A DNA stretch of 55,685 nt, from contig JADKCK010000036.1 of NCBI GenBank assembly GCA_016718845.1, forward strand, positions 1 through 55,685. The letters are read 5' to 3'. A model generated the notes under the pieces. The model did no database searches. It was not told where the DNA came from and saw only the letters and a program-made list of their open reading frames with translations. A program made the position numbers and the translations under genes. Below are positions 16,333-25,861 of the stretch, one piece after another (position 1 is the stretch's first letter; each line of letters opens with the position of its first letter). This stretch comes from Sphingobacteriales bacterium. Its GTDB lineage: Bacteria > Bacteroidota > Bacteroidia > Chitinophagales > UBA2359.

Positions 16333-16712
16333 AGATGTTACGCAGCCCATTTCAATAATTGAGTATTTTGCATTTTTATACCGAGTTGTGCAGCTCGTTT
16401 CTTTAGGATCGGCATTATAGGAATTGGCGTTAAGAAATGGGCATAAATGTAGCGTTAAGAAAGATATACTGTTTCACCCACCCAACCGAGAAAAAACCAA
16501 CAAACAAACCGTTTGGCGTGCAAGTTTTATATCTTTTAGCGGAATACAACAAATTTTAGCCAATTACTAAATGGCAGGATTTTTTTGGTTACTTTTTTGA
16601 TCAAGAAAAAAAGTAACAAACTTTTAATGGGTGGTAAGCAGTAGCATACTAATAACAAATTACCTCCTAAGCCCCTTGCCACTTAATTATGTAACAGCCC
16701 TGCATAACGTGA
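16333..16712 (-). mobile_element. MITE-like element, type B, copy 1 (inverted)
   Basis: This 380-bp element carries the same foldable core as the type A copies but has different ends: AGATGTTACGCAG at 16333-16345 and CTGCATAACGTGA at 16700-16712, inverted relative to each other with a few mismatches. The 8-bp target duplication GTTATAAC (16325-16332, 16713-16720) is perfect. It lies 77 bases before the ubiD-like start and may supply or have displaced that gene's promoter. Reading it on the minus strand aligns it with copy B at 37259-37644. Confidence 0.85.
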
Positions 16713-16789
16713 GTTATAACTTAACCCTCAACAAAACAGCCACTAAAATAAACGACCAACCCAAACTTTCTAACAAAAAAACAAAAAAA

Positions 16790-18712
16790 ATGGCTTATCG
16801 CAACCTACAACATTTTGTAGACACCCTTGAACATGCCGGCGAGTTGGTGCGCATAAAAACCTACGTAAACCCAATTCTAGAAATTGCCGAAATTACCGAC
16901 CGCATCTCAAAAACCGACGGACCTGCCCTACTCTTCGAAAACACAGGCACTGGTTTTCCAGTCCTAATTAACAGTATGGGCTCGGAGCGGCGCATGTGCA
17001 TGGCATTAGGCGTAGAGCGGCTCGACGACATAAAAGACGAAATTGAACAACTATTTAAACAATTAGCCGGACCCAAAAACAGCCTGCTCGACAAACTAAA
17101 AATGTTACCGCAATTAGGTAGGGTAGCATCGTGGATGCCAAAAACCAGCAACCGCCGCGGCGAATGCCAAGAGGTAATTTACCAAGCCGATGCCGCCAAA
17201 CTCGATATGCTGCCCGTACTTAAATGCTGGATTCACGACGGAGGTCCGTTTATAACCCTGCCCGCCATACACACCAAAGACCCACACACAGGACTGCGCA
17301 ATGTAGGCATGTATCGTATGCAAGTTTTTGATAAACAACTAACTGGTATGCACTGGCACAAACACAAAGTGTCGGCAGGGCATTTCAACGAGTACAAAAA
17401 ATTAGGACTGCGCATGCCCGTAGCCGTTTCGCTTGGCGGCGACCCCGTTTATACCTACTGCGCCACTGCACCCCTACCACCCAACGTGGACGAATATATG
17501 CTAGCAGGCTTTATACGCAAAAAACACGTAGAAATGGTGCGCTGTATAACCCAAGATGTATACGTACCTGCCGATGCCGACATTATTATCGAAGGCTACG
17601 TAGACCCAAACGAAGAACTAATATGGGAAGGTCCTTTTGGCGACCACACGGGCTATTACTCCCTTCCCGATTGGTATCCACGTTTTCATGTTACAGCAAT
17701 AACGCATCGCAAAAACGCCATTTACCCCGCCACCATCGTCGGCATTCCGCCACAAGAAGATGCTTGGATTGGCAAAGCCACCGAGCGCATATTTATCGCT
17801 CCCATAAAAATGACTATGCTGCCCGAAATTGTAGATATGGAACTGCCCATACACGGCGTTTTCCATAACCTAACTATCGTAAAAATAGATAAATCTTTTT
17901 CGGGGCAAGCACAAAAAGTAATGAACGCCATGTGGGGAGCCGGACAAATGATGTTTAACAAAATATTAGTAGTAGTTGATGATACCGTAGATATTAGCAA
18001 CTACAAAGCCGTTGCCCAATATGTATCGGCAAACCTCGACCCCCAAACCGACATGTATTTTGCCAGCGGACCCATGGACGTACTCGACCACTCTTGCTCG
18101 AAATTTGCCTTCGGTGGCAAACTTAGCATCGACGGAACAAGCAAAACCCCCGAAGAACTACGTAGCAAAAATAGCCTAAAAAACCCAACCGAACACCTAA
18201 AAATAGATACCGCCAAAATACAAAGTGTTTTTTCGGAGATAACCGCCATCAACGACCAACTACTAACCGACAACATCTCGGTGCTGATTGTAGGTGTGAA
18301 AAAAAACCGACCTAACCACATCAAACAATTAAACAAACAATTGTTCGAGCTTTTCGACGAGTTTAAACACATAAAAGTAGTTATTTACACCGAACATACC
18401 GTTGATGTATTTGATTTGGGCGATGTAGTTTGGACATTTACCAACAACGTTGACCCACGCCGCGACAAATATTTAATAGAGGCAACCGACAACAACAGCC
18501 TATCGCACATTGGCTTAGACGGCACACGCAAGACAAAACAATTCGACGATTTTGACCGCGACTGGCCCAATATCATAGCCGCCGACCAAGCAACCATAGA
18601 GGCAGTCGACCAAAAATGGGACACATTAGGTTTAGGCAAATTCATCTTATCGCCCTCTATAAAATACCAAAAAATGGTTATCAACCCCGCTGCTGTTGTC
18701 CAAGAAGTGTAG
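16790..18712 (+). CDS. UbiD-family decarboxylase
   Basis: The 640-residue UbiD-family enzyme would act with a prenylated-flavin cofactor on aromatic or alkenyl acids. In Bacteroidota the long form is usually annotated as a menaquinone-pathway decarboxylase. Family features include AYRNLQHFVDTLEHAGELVRI at the start, the KDPHTGLRNVGMYRMQVFD region, then WHKHKVSAGHF, and EGPFGDHTGYYS, the conserved cofactor- and metal-binding stretch. The C-terminal third (ANPTE to the end) is longer than in UbiD (about 490 residues). The start at 16790 was chosen because the upstream frame runs into the mobile element. Its exact substrate cannot be told. Confidence 0.85.
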   Translation: MAYRNLQHFVDTLEHAGELVRIKTYVNPILEIAEITDRISKTDGPALLFENTGTGFPVLINSMGSERRMCMALGVERLDDIKDEIEQLFKQLAGPKNSLLDKLKMLPQLGRVASWMPKTSNRRGECQEVIYQADAAKLDMLPVLKCWIHDGGPFITLPAIHTKDPHTGLRNVGMYRMQVFDKQLTGMHWHKHKVSAGHFNEYKKLGLRMPVAVSLGGDPVYTYCATAPLPPNVDEYMLAGFIRKKHVEMVRCITQDVYVPADADIIIEGYVDPNEELIWEGPFGDHTGYYSLPDWYPRFHVTAITHRKNAIYPATIVGIPPQEDAWIGKATERIFIAPIKMTMLPEIVDMELPIHGVFHNLTIVKIDKSFSGQAQKVMNAMWGAGQMMFNKILVVVDDTVDISNYKAVAQYVSANLDPQTDMYFASGPMDVLDHSCSKFAFGGKLSIDGTSKTPEELRSKNSLKNPTEHLKIDTAKIQSVFSEITAINDQLLTDNISVLIVGVKKNRPNHIKQLNKQLFELFDEFKHIKVVIYTEHTVDVFDLGDVVWTFTNNVDPRRDKYLIEATDNNSLSHIGLDGTRKTKQFDDFDRDWPNIIAADQATIEAVDQKWDTLGLGKFILSPSIKYQKMVINPAAVVQEV

Positions 18713-18911
18713 CTTTTTAGCCTCGTTTAAAACATTTTTCAACAAAAAATGTTTGGTAGTTAAAATGCAAATGCTTTTGCTTCGCGCAGTTCCATATTCG
18801 GTGCTTATTGCACCTTTTGTCTGCCCTTGTAAACAACAAGTCTGCGCATCCAAACAAGCAATCCGCAAATTTAAGGAACCTCCCAAATTTACCTTTTCAA
18901 ACCAGCAAACC

Positions 18912-19472
18912 ATGAAACTAACTGCCTTTTTATTTTTATCGGTACTTACCGTAGCTACCTTGCAAAGTAGTTGCCAAAATAAAGCCCACCTAAGCGAAAA
19001 CATAGATGTGGCAAGTACAAACACCGACAGCCTTACCATCGAAAAAAGCACCAATCCCTACTATTCGCACACCGACACATCAACCTTGTACATTAGCAAT
19101 GCCGAATGGAAAAAAATACTGCCACCCGATGTATATGCCATAATGCGCGAAAAAGAAACCGAACGCTCGTTTACTGGTAAATATTGGGATTTTATGGGCA
19201 AAGGAACCTACTATTGTGCCTCGTGCGGCAACAAATTGTTTAGGTCCGATGCCAAATTTGCCAGTAGCTGCGGCTGGCCCAGCTTTTTTGAGCAACTAAA
19301 CCCCCAAAGTGTAGTCTATCAACCCGACAACACCTACGGTATGCGCCGCACCGAAGCCCTTTGTGGTCGTTGTGGTGGGCATTTAGGGCATCTGTTCGAC
19401 GACGGACCCCCGCCAACAGGCAAACGCTACTGCATGAACTCTATTTCGTTAGATTTTGAACCCGATAAATAA
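18912..19472 (+). CDS. msrB: Peptide-methionine (R)-S-oxide reductase, lipoprotein form
   Basis: The 186-residue enzyme repairs oxidised methionine (R-sulfoxide) in proteins. It has a lipoprotein signal with lipobox LQSSC near residue 21, so it is probably anchored in the envelope. The MsrB domain (about 60-186) has both zinc CxxC pairs (YCASCG and CGRCGGHLGH) and the catalytic cysteine in RYCMNS (C174). The ATG at 18912 begins the signal peptide. An in-frame start at 18696 would overlap the ubiD-like gene and add an unlikely 72 residues. An envelope MsrB fits repair of periplasmic proteins under oxidative stress. Confidence 0.92.
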   Translation: MKLTAFLFLSVLTVATLQSSCQNKAHLSENIDVASTNTDSLTIEKSTNPYYSHTDTSTLYISNAEWKKILPPDVYAIMREKETERSFTGKYWDFMGKGTYYCASCGNKLFRSDAKFASSCGWPSFFEQLNPQSVVYQPDNTYGMRRTEALCGRCGGHLGHLFDDGPPPTGKRYCMNSISLDFEPDK

Positions 19473-19500
19473 ATCGCATTAAGCATCATTCCCTCTACAT

Positions 19501-19524
19501 AAAGACAAGGCACGCCTTGTCTTT
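19501..19524. terminator. Hairpin after msrB
   Basis: The perfect 11-bp stem AAAGACAAGGC (19501-19511 with 19514-19524) has a 2-base loop, 28 bases past the msrB stop. The following tract is only weakly T-rich, so it may be a weak terminator or an RNA 3' end. Confidence 0.6.
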
Positions 19525-19567
19525 ATCATTTCACTTTCCCCTTTCCTACCATTTCACCCCATTTCCA

Positions 19568-19579
19568 CCCCCCCCCCCC
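19568..19579. repeat. Run of twelve C
   Basis: This homopolymer lies in the 5' region of the queD-like gene, in an otherwise C-rich pyrimidine stretch. Such runs change length readily and could alter expression or be miscounted in assembly. Confidence 0.7.
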
Positions 19580-19620
19580 ACCACACTCACCTTTCACATT
19601 TCACATCACCCATCACCATC

Positions 19621-19819
19621 CCACATCACCATTTCACCACATCACCATTTCACCACATCACCATTTCACCACATCACCATTTCACCACATCACCATTTCA
19701 CCACATCACCATTTCACCACATCACCATTTCACCACATCACCATTTCACCACATCACCATTTCACCACATCACCATTTCACCACATCACCATTTCACCAC
19801 ATCACCATTTCACCACATC
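19621..19819. repeat. Tandem 16-bp repeat directly before the queD start codon
   Basis: The unit ACCACATCACCATTTC repeats about 12.4 times over 199 bases without spacers and runs straight into the ATG at 19820. Because 16 is not a multiple of 3, all frames are open and read as a 16-residue histidine-rich period. The array replaces any ordinary 5' leader, with no purine-rich ribosome site. Confidence 0.95.
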
Positions 19820-20230
19820 ATGAAAGTAGCTGTTTATAGAAAAACGCATTTTAATGCCGCCCACCGCTTGCACAACCCCGCGTGGAGTGCCGAAAAAAAC
19901 AAAGAAGTTTTTGGCTTATGCAATAATCCAAATTACCATGGGCATAACTACGAGTTAGAGGTAAAAGTAACTGGGCAAGTAGACCCCGAAACAGGCTACT
20001 TGATAGACCTAAAAATACTAAACAATATGATGCAGGAAGAAGTTGTTATGCCCTTCGACCATCAAAACCTAAACCTAGACACACCCGACTTTGCCAACCT
20101 AAACCCCACCGCCGAAAACATTGCCGCCGTAATTTGGCAACGCCTGCGCCGCCGCTTACCCAACAACCTAGAGCTACTAGTGCGCCTATACGAAACACCC
20201 CGCAATTTTGTAGAATATTGGGGCGAATAA
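19820..20230 (+). CDS. queD: 6-carboxytetrahydropterin synthase-like protein (QueD family)
   Basis: The 136-residue protein of the 6-pyruvoyl-tetrahydropterin synthase fold would make 6-carboxytetrahydropterin, a precursor of queuosine (or a related pterin). Zinc ligands are recognisable: H15 in FNAAHRL, and H40 and H42 in NYHGHNY, with C34 (LCNNPNYHGH) as the catalytic cysteine. Other motifs are TGYLIDLKIL, then FDHQNLN and NPTAENIA, all family hallmarks. The start ATG directly follows the 16-bp tandem repeat. The upstream in-frame extension would be low-complexity repeat and is unlikely to be part of the enzyme. Confidence 0.88.
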   Translation: MKVAVYRKTHFNAAHRLHNPAWSAEKNKEVFGLCNNPNYHGHNYELEVKVTGQVDPETGYLIDLKILNNMMQEEVVMPFDHQNLNLDTPDFANLNPTAENIAAVIWQRLRRRLPNNLELLVRLYETPRNFVEYWGE

Positions 20231-20280
20231 GCAATAATTATTTGTTTGTATCCTACTATTTAACAATATTTAATTAATAC

Positions 20281-20314
20281 AAAAATCGGCACTTGTAATC
20301 AAGTGCCGATTTTT
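20281..20314. terminator. Bidirectional terminator between queD and porU2
   Basis: The perfect 15-bp stem AAAAATCGGCACTTG (20281-20295 with 20300-20314) has a 4-base loop and A/T tails on both sides, lying between two convergent genes. Confidence 0.92.
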
Positions 20315-20400
20315 AGTATACATAAAGTCCAAATTATCATCTTTGTTACAGCACGAAATTTACCGATAGACGTGTAGCGCCAAAAATTAGATGACAATAT

Positions 20401-23400
20401 CTACCTCATCAAATACATTTTGCCCATGTTGTTTTTAAATAGTGCATCAACGTTTTCGGTGGTGGCGCGGGTGTCTAGTTTTTCGTTGTCGAGTTTACTT
20501 ACTACCCGATAAAGGTATAAGCCATTGGCAAGTGGGCTACCAAATTGGTCGGTTCCGTCCCATTTAAAGTCGGTTATATTTTTGCCAATATACAGTTGTC
20601 CTAATTCGGCTTGGGTAATTTCGCGCACAACCCTACCTGTTACGGTCATAATTTGTATTTTTAGCTGTTGCGGCACTTTAACCCCCGACAAGCTAAACAC
20701 AAATTGCGTTGATGAGGTAAACGGATTGGGGTAGTTAAGCAAATTGCTGATGGCTGGTTTGGTGTCTACTTCAAAACTAATTTGGTAGTTTCGATTGGCA
20801 AAGTTGTTGTTGCTTCGGTCGCGGCTATTTACCACTAATTGGTATATACCGCTTTCGGTTAAGGTAGGGTTAAGGGTTACACTTGCTTCGTTTTTGCCAT
20901 TGCTGGCGTTGGCATCGGTGGCAGGTGTAAATTGCACCCAAGGGCTGTTAAAGTAGATGGGCAGTGTACCATTGCCATTGGGTTTTACGATGTACATACT
21001 AAAATCGGAGGTATCGTTGAGTGCCAAATAAGGGTTTTCGTCTTTGGCTTTTATGGCTATGGTGGGCTGTGCCGATACAAGGTCGCCGTCAATAATGTGT
21101 CGTCCATCAAAGGTTACATCCATAATGGGGTTTATTTTGTCGGATTTGACAAAGAACGGCAAAATTAGTACGTTGTTAAACCTAAATTTTTCGGGTTGGT
21201 CGTTATTTGGGTTAACATCTACAAACAACACATTGTTGCCTGGCCAGCCTTCGGTGCTGTAATCCATGTGGGCAGTAATGGTTTGCCCTGCGGCTACGGG
21301 TGCTTGGCGTGGTATGGGTAAAATATGCGATACATTGTTGGCATCTACCACCGTATATTGTATCAATACGCTGTCCATGTTGGTGCTACTAACATTGGTT
21401 AAGGCAAAATCTAGGCTAATGTGTTCGCCTTCTTTTAGGGTATCGGCATGAAAAGCAAAATATGCTTGTTGGTTAATGGCTAATTCGCCTGCCATATCGT
21501 ACATTACGCGCCAGTGGTCTAATTGAATGGGGCTATTAAAAGTGGTATCGGCTGATATTTCTTTTAATTTTAGGTAACGATAAGTGTTGGCATCAATGCC
21601 ATCAAGTGCAATGTCGCCTTGTGCCGTTACGTCCATCAACAGTTGTTCGGTACCGTTGTTGTCAATACCAATTACGTGTATGTTGGTTTGGTCGTAGTTG
21701 GGTATTTCAAAGGGTGTGCCAGTCCATTTTAGGGTATGCCATTTTGTACTAGGTCCAATGGGTGGCGAAGTAAGGGTGCCCGAGTTAAATTGCCCAGCTA
21801 CATTAATGGTGGCAAAATATTGCTCGTTGGCGTTATCGGGTACTACTACGGTGGCGGGATAATCGGCAAAACCTTTACGCCCAAAGGCAATAAAACCGCC
21901 GTTGTTGGGTAAGGCATTTAAGCCTGTTATACCCATATTGTTAAAAAATGCCTCTATTTGTGGCAGATGCGAATAGATGGGTGCTGTGGGGTCGGTGGTG
22001 CCTAAACGGTGGTTTGTTACACTGTATACCAATACATAATAACCTTCGGGGATGCCATTTTGCATAAAATTGAGCATATTATCTACTTGCTCTTGGGTGC
22101 CTGTATGGAACTCAAAGGCATATATCAAATTGGCTCCACATTGTACATTACCCCAAACGCCACGGTCGTTGCAGTTGTTAGCGGGGTCGTCGAATGATTT
22201 TATGGAAGGTATTGGCTCAAGTACCGGACCCGGCTTGTACACCACAAACGCCAAGCCGCCATAGGTTTGTGCGTTGGGGTCGGTGCATTTTAAGCAGGTG
22301 TTGGCAGTTGTGATTGTCGACACATTTAAGGAGCTACCTATATTAGCATAAGAGTCGTACTCGCCCGAAACATTAATTACATTATTAAAGCTTTCGTACT
22401 GAAAATTGCGGCTGGTATCTAATACAATGTGGTAATAGTTATCGTTTTTAAATTGGTAGTAGTGCGATTGGTTCCAGCCTTGCGAGCTGGCAGGCATATA
22501 AATAAACGAGCTTGTTTGCCAGTTATATTGGTTGCCGGCATCGGGTATTTGGCTGGTTCGCCAATAGTATACGGTGTTGGCTTGTAGGGTAAGGTTGGGT
22601 GTCCATTGCACTACACCCGATTCGCTATTTTGCACGTTTTGTTTGCGCAAAGGGCTATTGAACAAGGCGGTGGTATCTATTTGTATAATATACGGTAACG
22701 ATGCCAATAAGGGCTGCCCCGTAGAGGCTTTGAGCGTAACCGTTGAGTTGGGTATGATAGAGTAATTGCACGGAGCTATGGGTATCAGCAAATCGCTAAA
22801 TACAAAAAATTTAACGTTTGCGGTATTGTTGTCTTCGCAATCTTCGGCAATTTCGTTATCGGCATCAATAATTATTTGCAATTGGTTTTCGCCCGAGCCT
22901 TTGGTGCGGTCGCCAAGTTGTACATAAAAGTGCAGTGTATCTACCAAAATAGTAGCCGCAAAGCGTTTGTTGGCAATTAGCTCGGTTTCGCCATTCGGGA
23001 AAGTGCGTATCAGTTTTACAGCAAACGAATCTTGCATGGCTTTGCCAATATTGCTAACCACTACATTTACTGCAAACGAGTCGATGTTGGCGGTAATTTG
23101 AGCGGGCGAGAAAGAAATATCGGAATAACCTGTTTCGCTGTGTTCTATAATATACTCGGGGCGTGTCCAGGGTACTACCCGTGCGGCGGGGTCGCCGGCA
23201 AGGTTAAACTCGGTACAAGTTAGTTTCATGCCATTGGCGTTCGAGTTGTATAGATAGTTGTATCGGATAGATTCGCGTATGGCGTAGCCAATGGGTTGGT
23301 CGTAGTTTTTATAGCAAAACTGCTTGTAAATTTCTTCCATGTATTTGTTCATCAACGATGGAAAACCAAACGCAATAGTTGCTACAAATCCAATAGCCCC

Positions 23401-25491
23401 CGATTGTTCGGCAAGGGTAAAATCTTGGCTCATATTGTTTTGGTCAGCGTGGATATTACCTACATAACACGAACTTGACAATATAAACGGATATTTACCT
23501 ACATTGGTATAATGGGTAGGTGGCTCTAATTTTACGTCCCAATAGGGGCTTGCCGAGTGCCCAATGAAGTTGATAATGTTAATGCCATTATTTATATAGG
23601 GTGTTATTTCGGGGATAGATAAAGTATCGGGGGTTGCCTTTGAGTAGGTATACACCACTTGTCCGCCCATGAGGGTATCTTGGTAAATAGCTTTGTATTG
23701 GTTTAAATCTGCTAAAAAGCTATTACTTTCGTTAATATTTCCGCCACCGCCAATATGTATGGCTTTGCGTCGCCAGGCTCGATCTTGTTTAGTACATGCG
23801 GTTGGTGCTTCGTGTTGTATTATTTTGTCAAGATAGGCACGTACATCATTAGGCGTTTGTGCGGGTATGCGCCCTGTAGATAATTGGTTTACGTAGTTAT
23901 CAATGTTGCGGGCGCTTAGCATCACATCCGAGGCGTGGTGTCCGTAAGAAGGTACCAAACATTTAGCATAGGTATTGGGGTTAAGCCTAAAATCGGAGTA
24001 TTGAATTGACTTGCCCAACAAAAGCAAATATTCGGGTTTTTTATCCCAAATATCCATTGCATAGTTTATAAAGTTTTGGATAGACAATGGATTTTTATCT
24101 ATCCCCCATGCAAATTGGTCGTATAGTTGGTTAATATCTACCACTAAGGTATTGTAACTGCCCCCTTGTGGGCTATTGCGATATAGGGCATATCGTTCAA
24201 CTTGGTCAACATCGCCGGTGTGTAGGTTGGGGTGCGATATAATAAGGTAGTTGCCTTGGTTGGCTGCTTGTGCATAATCTGTAAAATTGCGCGGCTGCAT
24301 GGTGGCAATACTTTGTATGGCGGTTATACCTGTGTTAGACAAAAACAGTTTTCGTTTGGCGGGTGCGCCTACTACTTGTTGTAGGTAAATACGGTAGGTG
24401 GTTTGCCCATTGCTGGTAACGGCTTGGGGCAAATAACGTTGGCGGTTGGTAATGTCGTATAATACAGGTGCTGCTCCACCATTAAAGTTAGTTATCTCTA
24501 TGTATTTATTGCCATCGTTGGGCAACTCAAAACTAAATATTTGCGACAAACCAAAATCGTAGGTATGCGGATAAGTTACGTAAATATACGCTACTTGGTT
24601 GTAATCGGTGGGGGCTAAATCGCCAACCGACCTGTAGGTAATGGTTGTATTGCCTGTTTGGTTAAAAGACGACAGTGGGACGTTGAAATTAAATTTGTAG
24701 TTTTCGTAGCCCTCGTAGGTAGTGTCTTTGTAGGTGGTATTTGCTAGGCTAATTTGTAGGTGGTGGTCGGGTATGGCTAAATAATAATTAGAGTTGCCCA
24801 TTACGCGGGTTTCTATGTGGGCATTGCCTCCCTCCGCCGTATAAATGCCATTTATGGGTATATTGTAATCTTTAATAGGTGCTGCACCACCTATAGCCGA
24901 GCCTGTAAAGCCCTCGCCATTGTCCCATGTTGAGAAATGGCTTGGTTGCCCTGCTAAATTACCAAAAGGCTCGCCCGAGTAAAAAGTGCTGTTTATCACC
25001 GAACGGTAAGTGTACTCAAAATGTGTTTCGGCGGCTGGCAATGTGCCGCTTAGGTCGTTGACCATTGTTTGGTAGCGTATGTTGGTAAGGTCGGTGGGGT
25101 CGTACATTAGGTAATACGAGCTGGTGTCGGTAAACAAACTTTTGTAGGGCGACAGTTGCCAATCGGGTTGTTTAAACAATTGGGTATCAAATGTGCCATC
25201 GTTGGGTTCGCCATAAAACTCAATGTAGTCGTTGCTACCCATATCGGCTGCCGATGGTTGTATGGCTACCTCTTGCCCTTTGTAAAATAGTTTATACGAT
25301 GCCGAGTTGCTAGGAAAACCATTGGCAGATAATACCGAGTATGGAATACGATGTATTGCCTCGCGGCTTACTTTTATTTTGTAGTAGGTTTTGCTATAAT
25401 CTATCCACTGATTGGCATAATTGCCCGACTGCGCATAGGCAACAGTAGATAGTAAGTTTAGCAAAAATAAATAAACGAAGATTTTTTTCAT
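20401..25491 (-). CDS. porU2: PorU2-like C25 cysteine peptidase, T9SS sortase homolog
   Basis: The 1696-residue secreted protein starts with a signal peptide (1-20, ending VAYAQ). A C25 (gingipain-type) peptidase domain sits at about 410-740, with likely catalytic H645 (NFIGHSASPYW) and C675 (LSSSCYVGNIH). Long beta-rich regions follow, including CARDB-like segments (about 775-900). It ends with a FlgD-like module beginning LLNYPNPFTSST near 1605. C25 enzymes of the PorU group remove T9SS sorting domains and attach cargo to the surface. The classical PorU is about 1150 residues; the larger form is called PorU2. This is the largest gene in the window. Confidence 0.8.
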   Translation of the reverse strand: MKKIFVYLFLLNLLSTVAYAQSGNYANQWIDYSKTYYKIKVSREAIHRIPYSVLSANGFPSNSASYKLFYKGQEVAIQPSAADMGSNDYIEFYGEPNDGTFDTQLFKQPDWQLSPYKSLFTDTSSYYLMYDPTDLTNIRYQTMVNDLSGTLPAAETHFEYTYRSVINSTFYSGEPFGNLAGQPSHFSTWDNGEGFTGSAIGGAAPIKDYNIPINGIYTAEGGNAHIETRVMGNSNYYLAIPDHHLQISLANTTYKDTTYEGYENYKFNFNVPLSSFNQTGNTTITYRSVGDLAPTDYNQVAYIYVTYPHTYDFGLSQIFSFELPNDGNKYIEITNFNGGAAPVLYDITNRQRYLPQAVTSNGQTTYRIYLQQVVGAPAKRKLFLSNTGITAIQSIATMQPRNFTDYAQAANQGNYLIISHPNLHTGDVDQVERYALYRNSPQGGSYNTLVVDINQLYDQFAWGIDKNPLSIQNFINYAMDIWDKKPEYLLLLGKSIQYSDFRLNPNTYAKCLVPSYGHHASDVMLSARNIDNYVNQLSTGRIPAQTPNDVRAYLDKIIQHEAPTACTKQDRAWRRKAIHIGGGGNINESNSFLADLNQYKAIYQDTLMGGQVVYTYSKATPDTLSIPEITPYINNGINIINFIGHSASPYWDVKLEPPTHYTNVGKYPFILSSSCYVGNIHADQNNMSQDFTLAEQSGAIGFVATIAFGFPSLMNKYMEEIYKQFCYKNYDQPIGYAIRESIRYNYLYNSNANGMKLTCTEFNLAGDPAARVVPWTRPEYIIEHSETGYSDISFSPAQITANIDSFAVNVVVSNIGKAMQDSFAVKLIRTFPNGETELIANKRFAATILVDTLHFYVQLGDRTKGSGENQLQIIIDADNEIAEDCEDNNTANVKFFVFSDLLIPIAPCNYSIIPNSTVTLKASTGQPLLASLPYIIQIDTTALFNSPLRKQNVQNSESGVVQWTPNLTLQANTVYYWRTSQIPDAGNQYNWQTSSFIYMPASSQGWNQSHYYQFKNDNYYHIVLDTSRNFQYESFNNVINVSGEYDSYANIGSSLNVSTITTANTCLKCTDPNAQTYGGLAFVVYKPGPVLEPIPSIKSFDDPANNCNDRGVWGNVQCGANLIYAFEFHTGTQEQVDNMLNFMQNGIPEGYYVLVYSVTNHRLGTTDPTAPIYSHLPQIEAFFNNMGITGLNALPNNGGFIAFGRKGFADYPATVVVPDNANEQYFATINVAGQFNSGTLTSPPIGPSTKWHTLKWTGTPFEIPNYDQTNIHVIGIDNNGTEQLLMDVTAQGDIALDGIDANTYRYLKLKEISADTTFNSPIQLDHWRVMYDMAGELAINQQAYFAFHADTLKEGEHISLDFALTNVSSTNMDSVLIQYTVVDANNVSHILPIPRQAPVAAGQTITAHMDYSTEGWPGNNVLFVDVNPNNDQPEKFRFNNVLILPFFVKSDKINPIMDVTFDGRHIIDGDLVSAQPTIAIKAKDENPYLALNDTSDFSMYIVKPNGNGTLPIYFNSPWVQFTPATDANASNGKNEASVTLNPTLTESGIYQLVVNSRDRSNNNFANRNYQISFEVDTKPAISNLLNYPNPFTSSTQFVFSLSGVKVPQQLKIQIMTVTGRVVREITQAELGQLYIGKNITDFKWDGTDQFGSPLANGLYLYRVVSKLDNEKLDTRATTENVDALFKNNMGKMYLMR

Positions 25492-25703
25492 GATAATTTA
25501 AGATACTGGATTATTTTAAGATACCCCTAAGACGCGCCGTTTAGCCAAAGGGTTGCAAATCAAAGTACAAAGGTAACAAGTTTTGAGGAGATTTGTTTTT
25601 CAGTCGTCTTCAAACACCTATAAAATACACTTGTTTAGTAGCTATTTGGGCGTTTAATTAGGTGTCAGTTAAGTACAATTTGGTTTAACTTGCTAAATTT
25701 TGT

Positions 25704-25729
25704 TAATTTTTAGACTAATCTAAAAATTA
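25704..25729. promoter_or_regulatory. Palindromic operator candidate upstream of mntH
   Basis: A perfect 11-bp inverted repeat (TAATTTTTAGA 25704-25714, TCTAAAAATTA 25719-25729) has a 4-base spacer. Its centre is about 45 bases upstream of the TACCTTTG box at 25754, where a repressor or activator could act on RNA polymerase. The TTAGNNTAANCTAA shape recalls DtxR/MntR operators, which control manganese and iron uptake genes. No such regulator gene is in the window. Confidence 0.6.
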
Positions 25730-25753
25730 TTTTTCTTTTTGCCAAAAAAATAG

Positions 25754-25761
25754 TACCTTTG
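25754..25761 (+). promoter_or_regulatory. -7 box of mntH
   Basis: TACCTTTG matches TAnnTTTG and lies 100 bases before the mntH ATG. No clear -33 TTTG is seen; the palindrome at 25704-25729 occupies that region. Confidence 0.5.
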
Positions 25762-25861
25762 CGCAACAAAATAGCGAACCAATCCGTTTAACTATCTAAT
25801 CGCCTAAAAGTCAAACAAACAAAGCCAAATCCACCCAATATAAAAATAAAAATAAACATAG

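Noticed and set aside
19621..19819. Possible CRISPR array
   Set aside because: The 16-bp units follow one another without unique spacers, so this is a simple tandem repeat.
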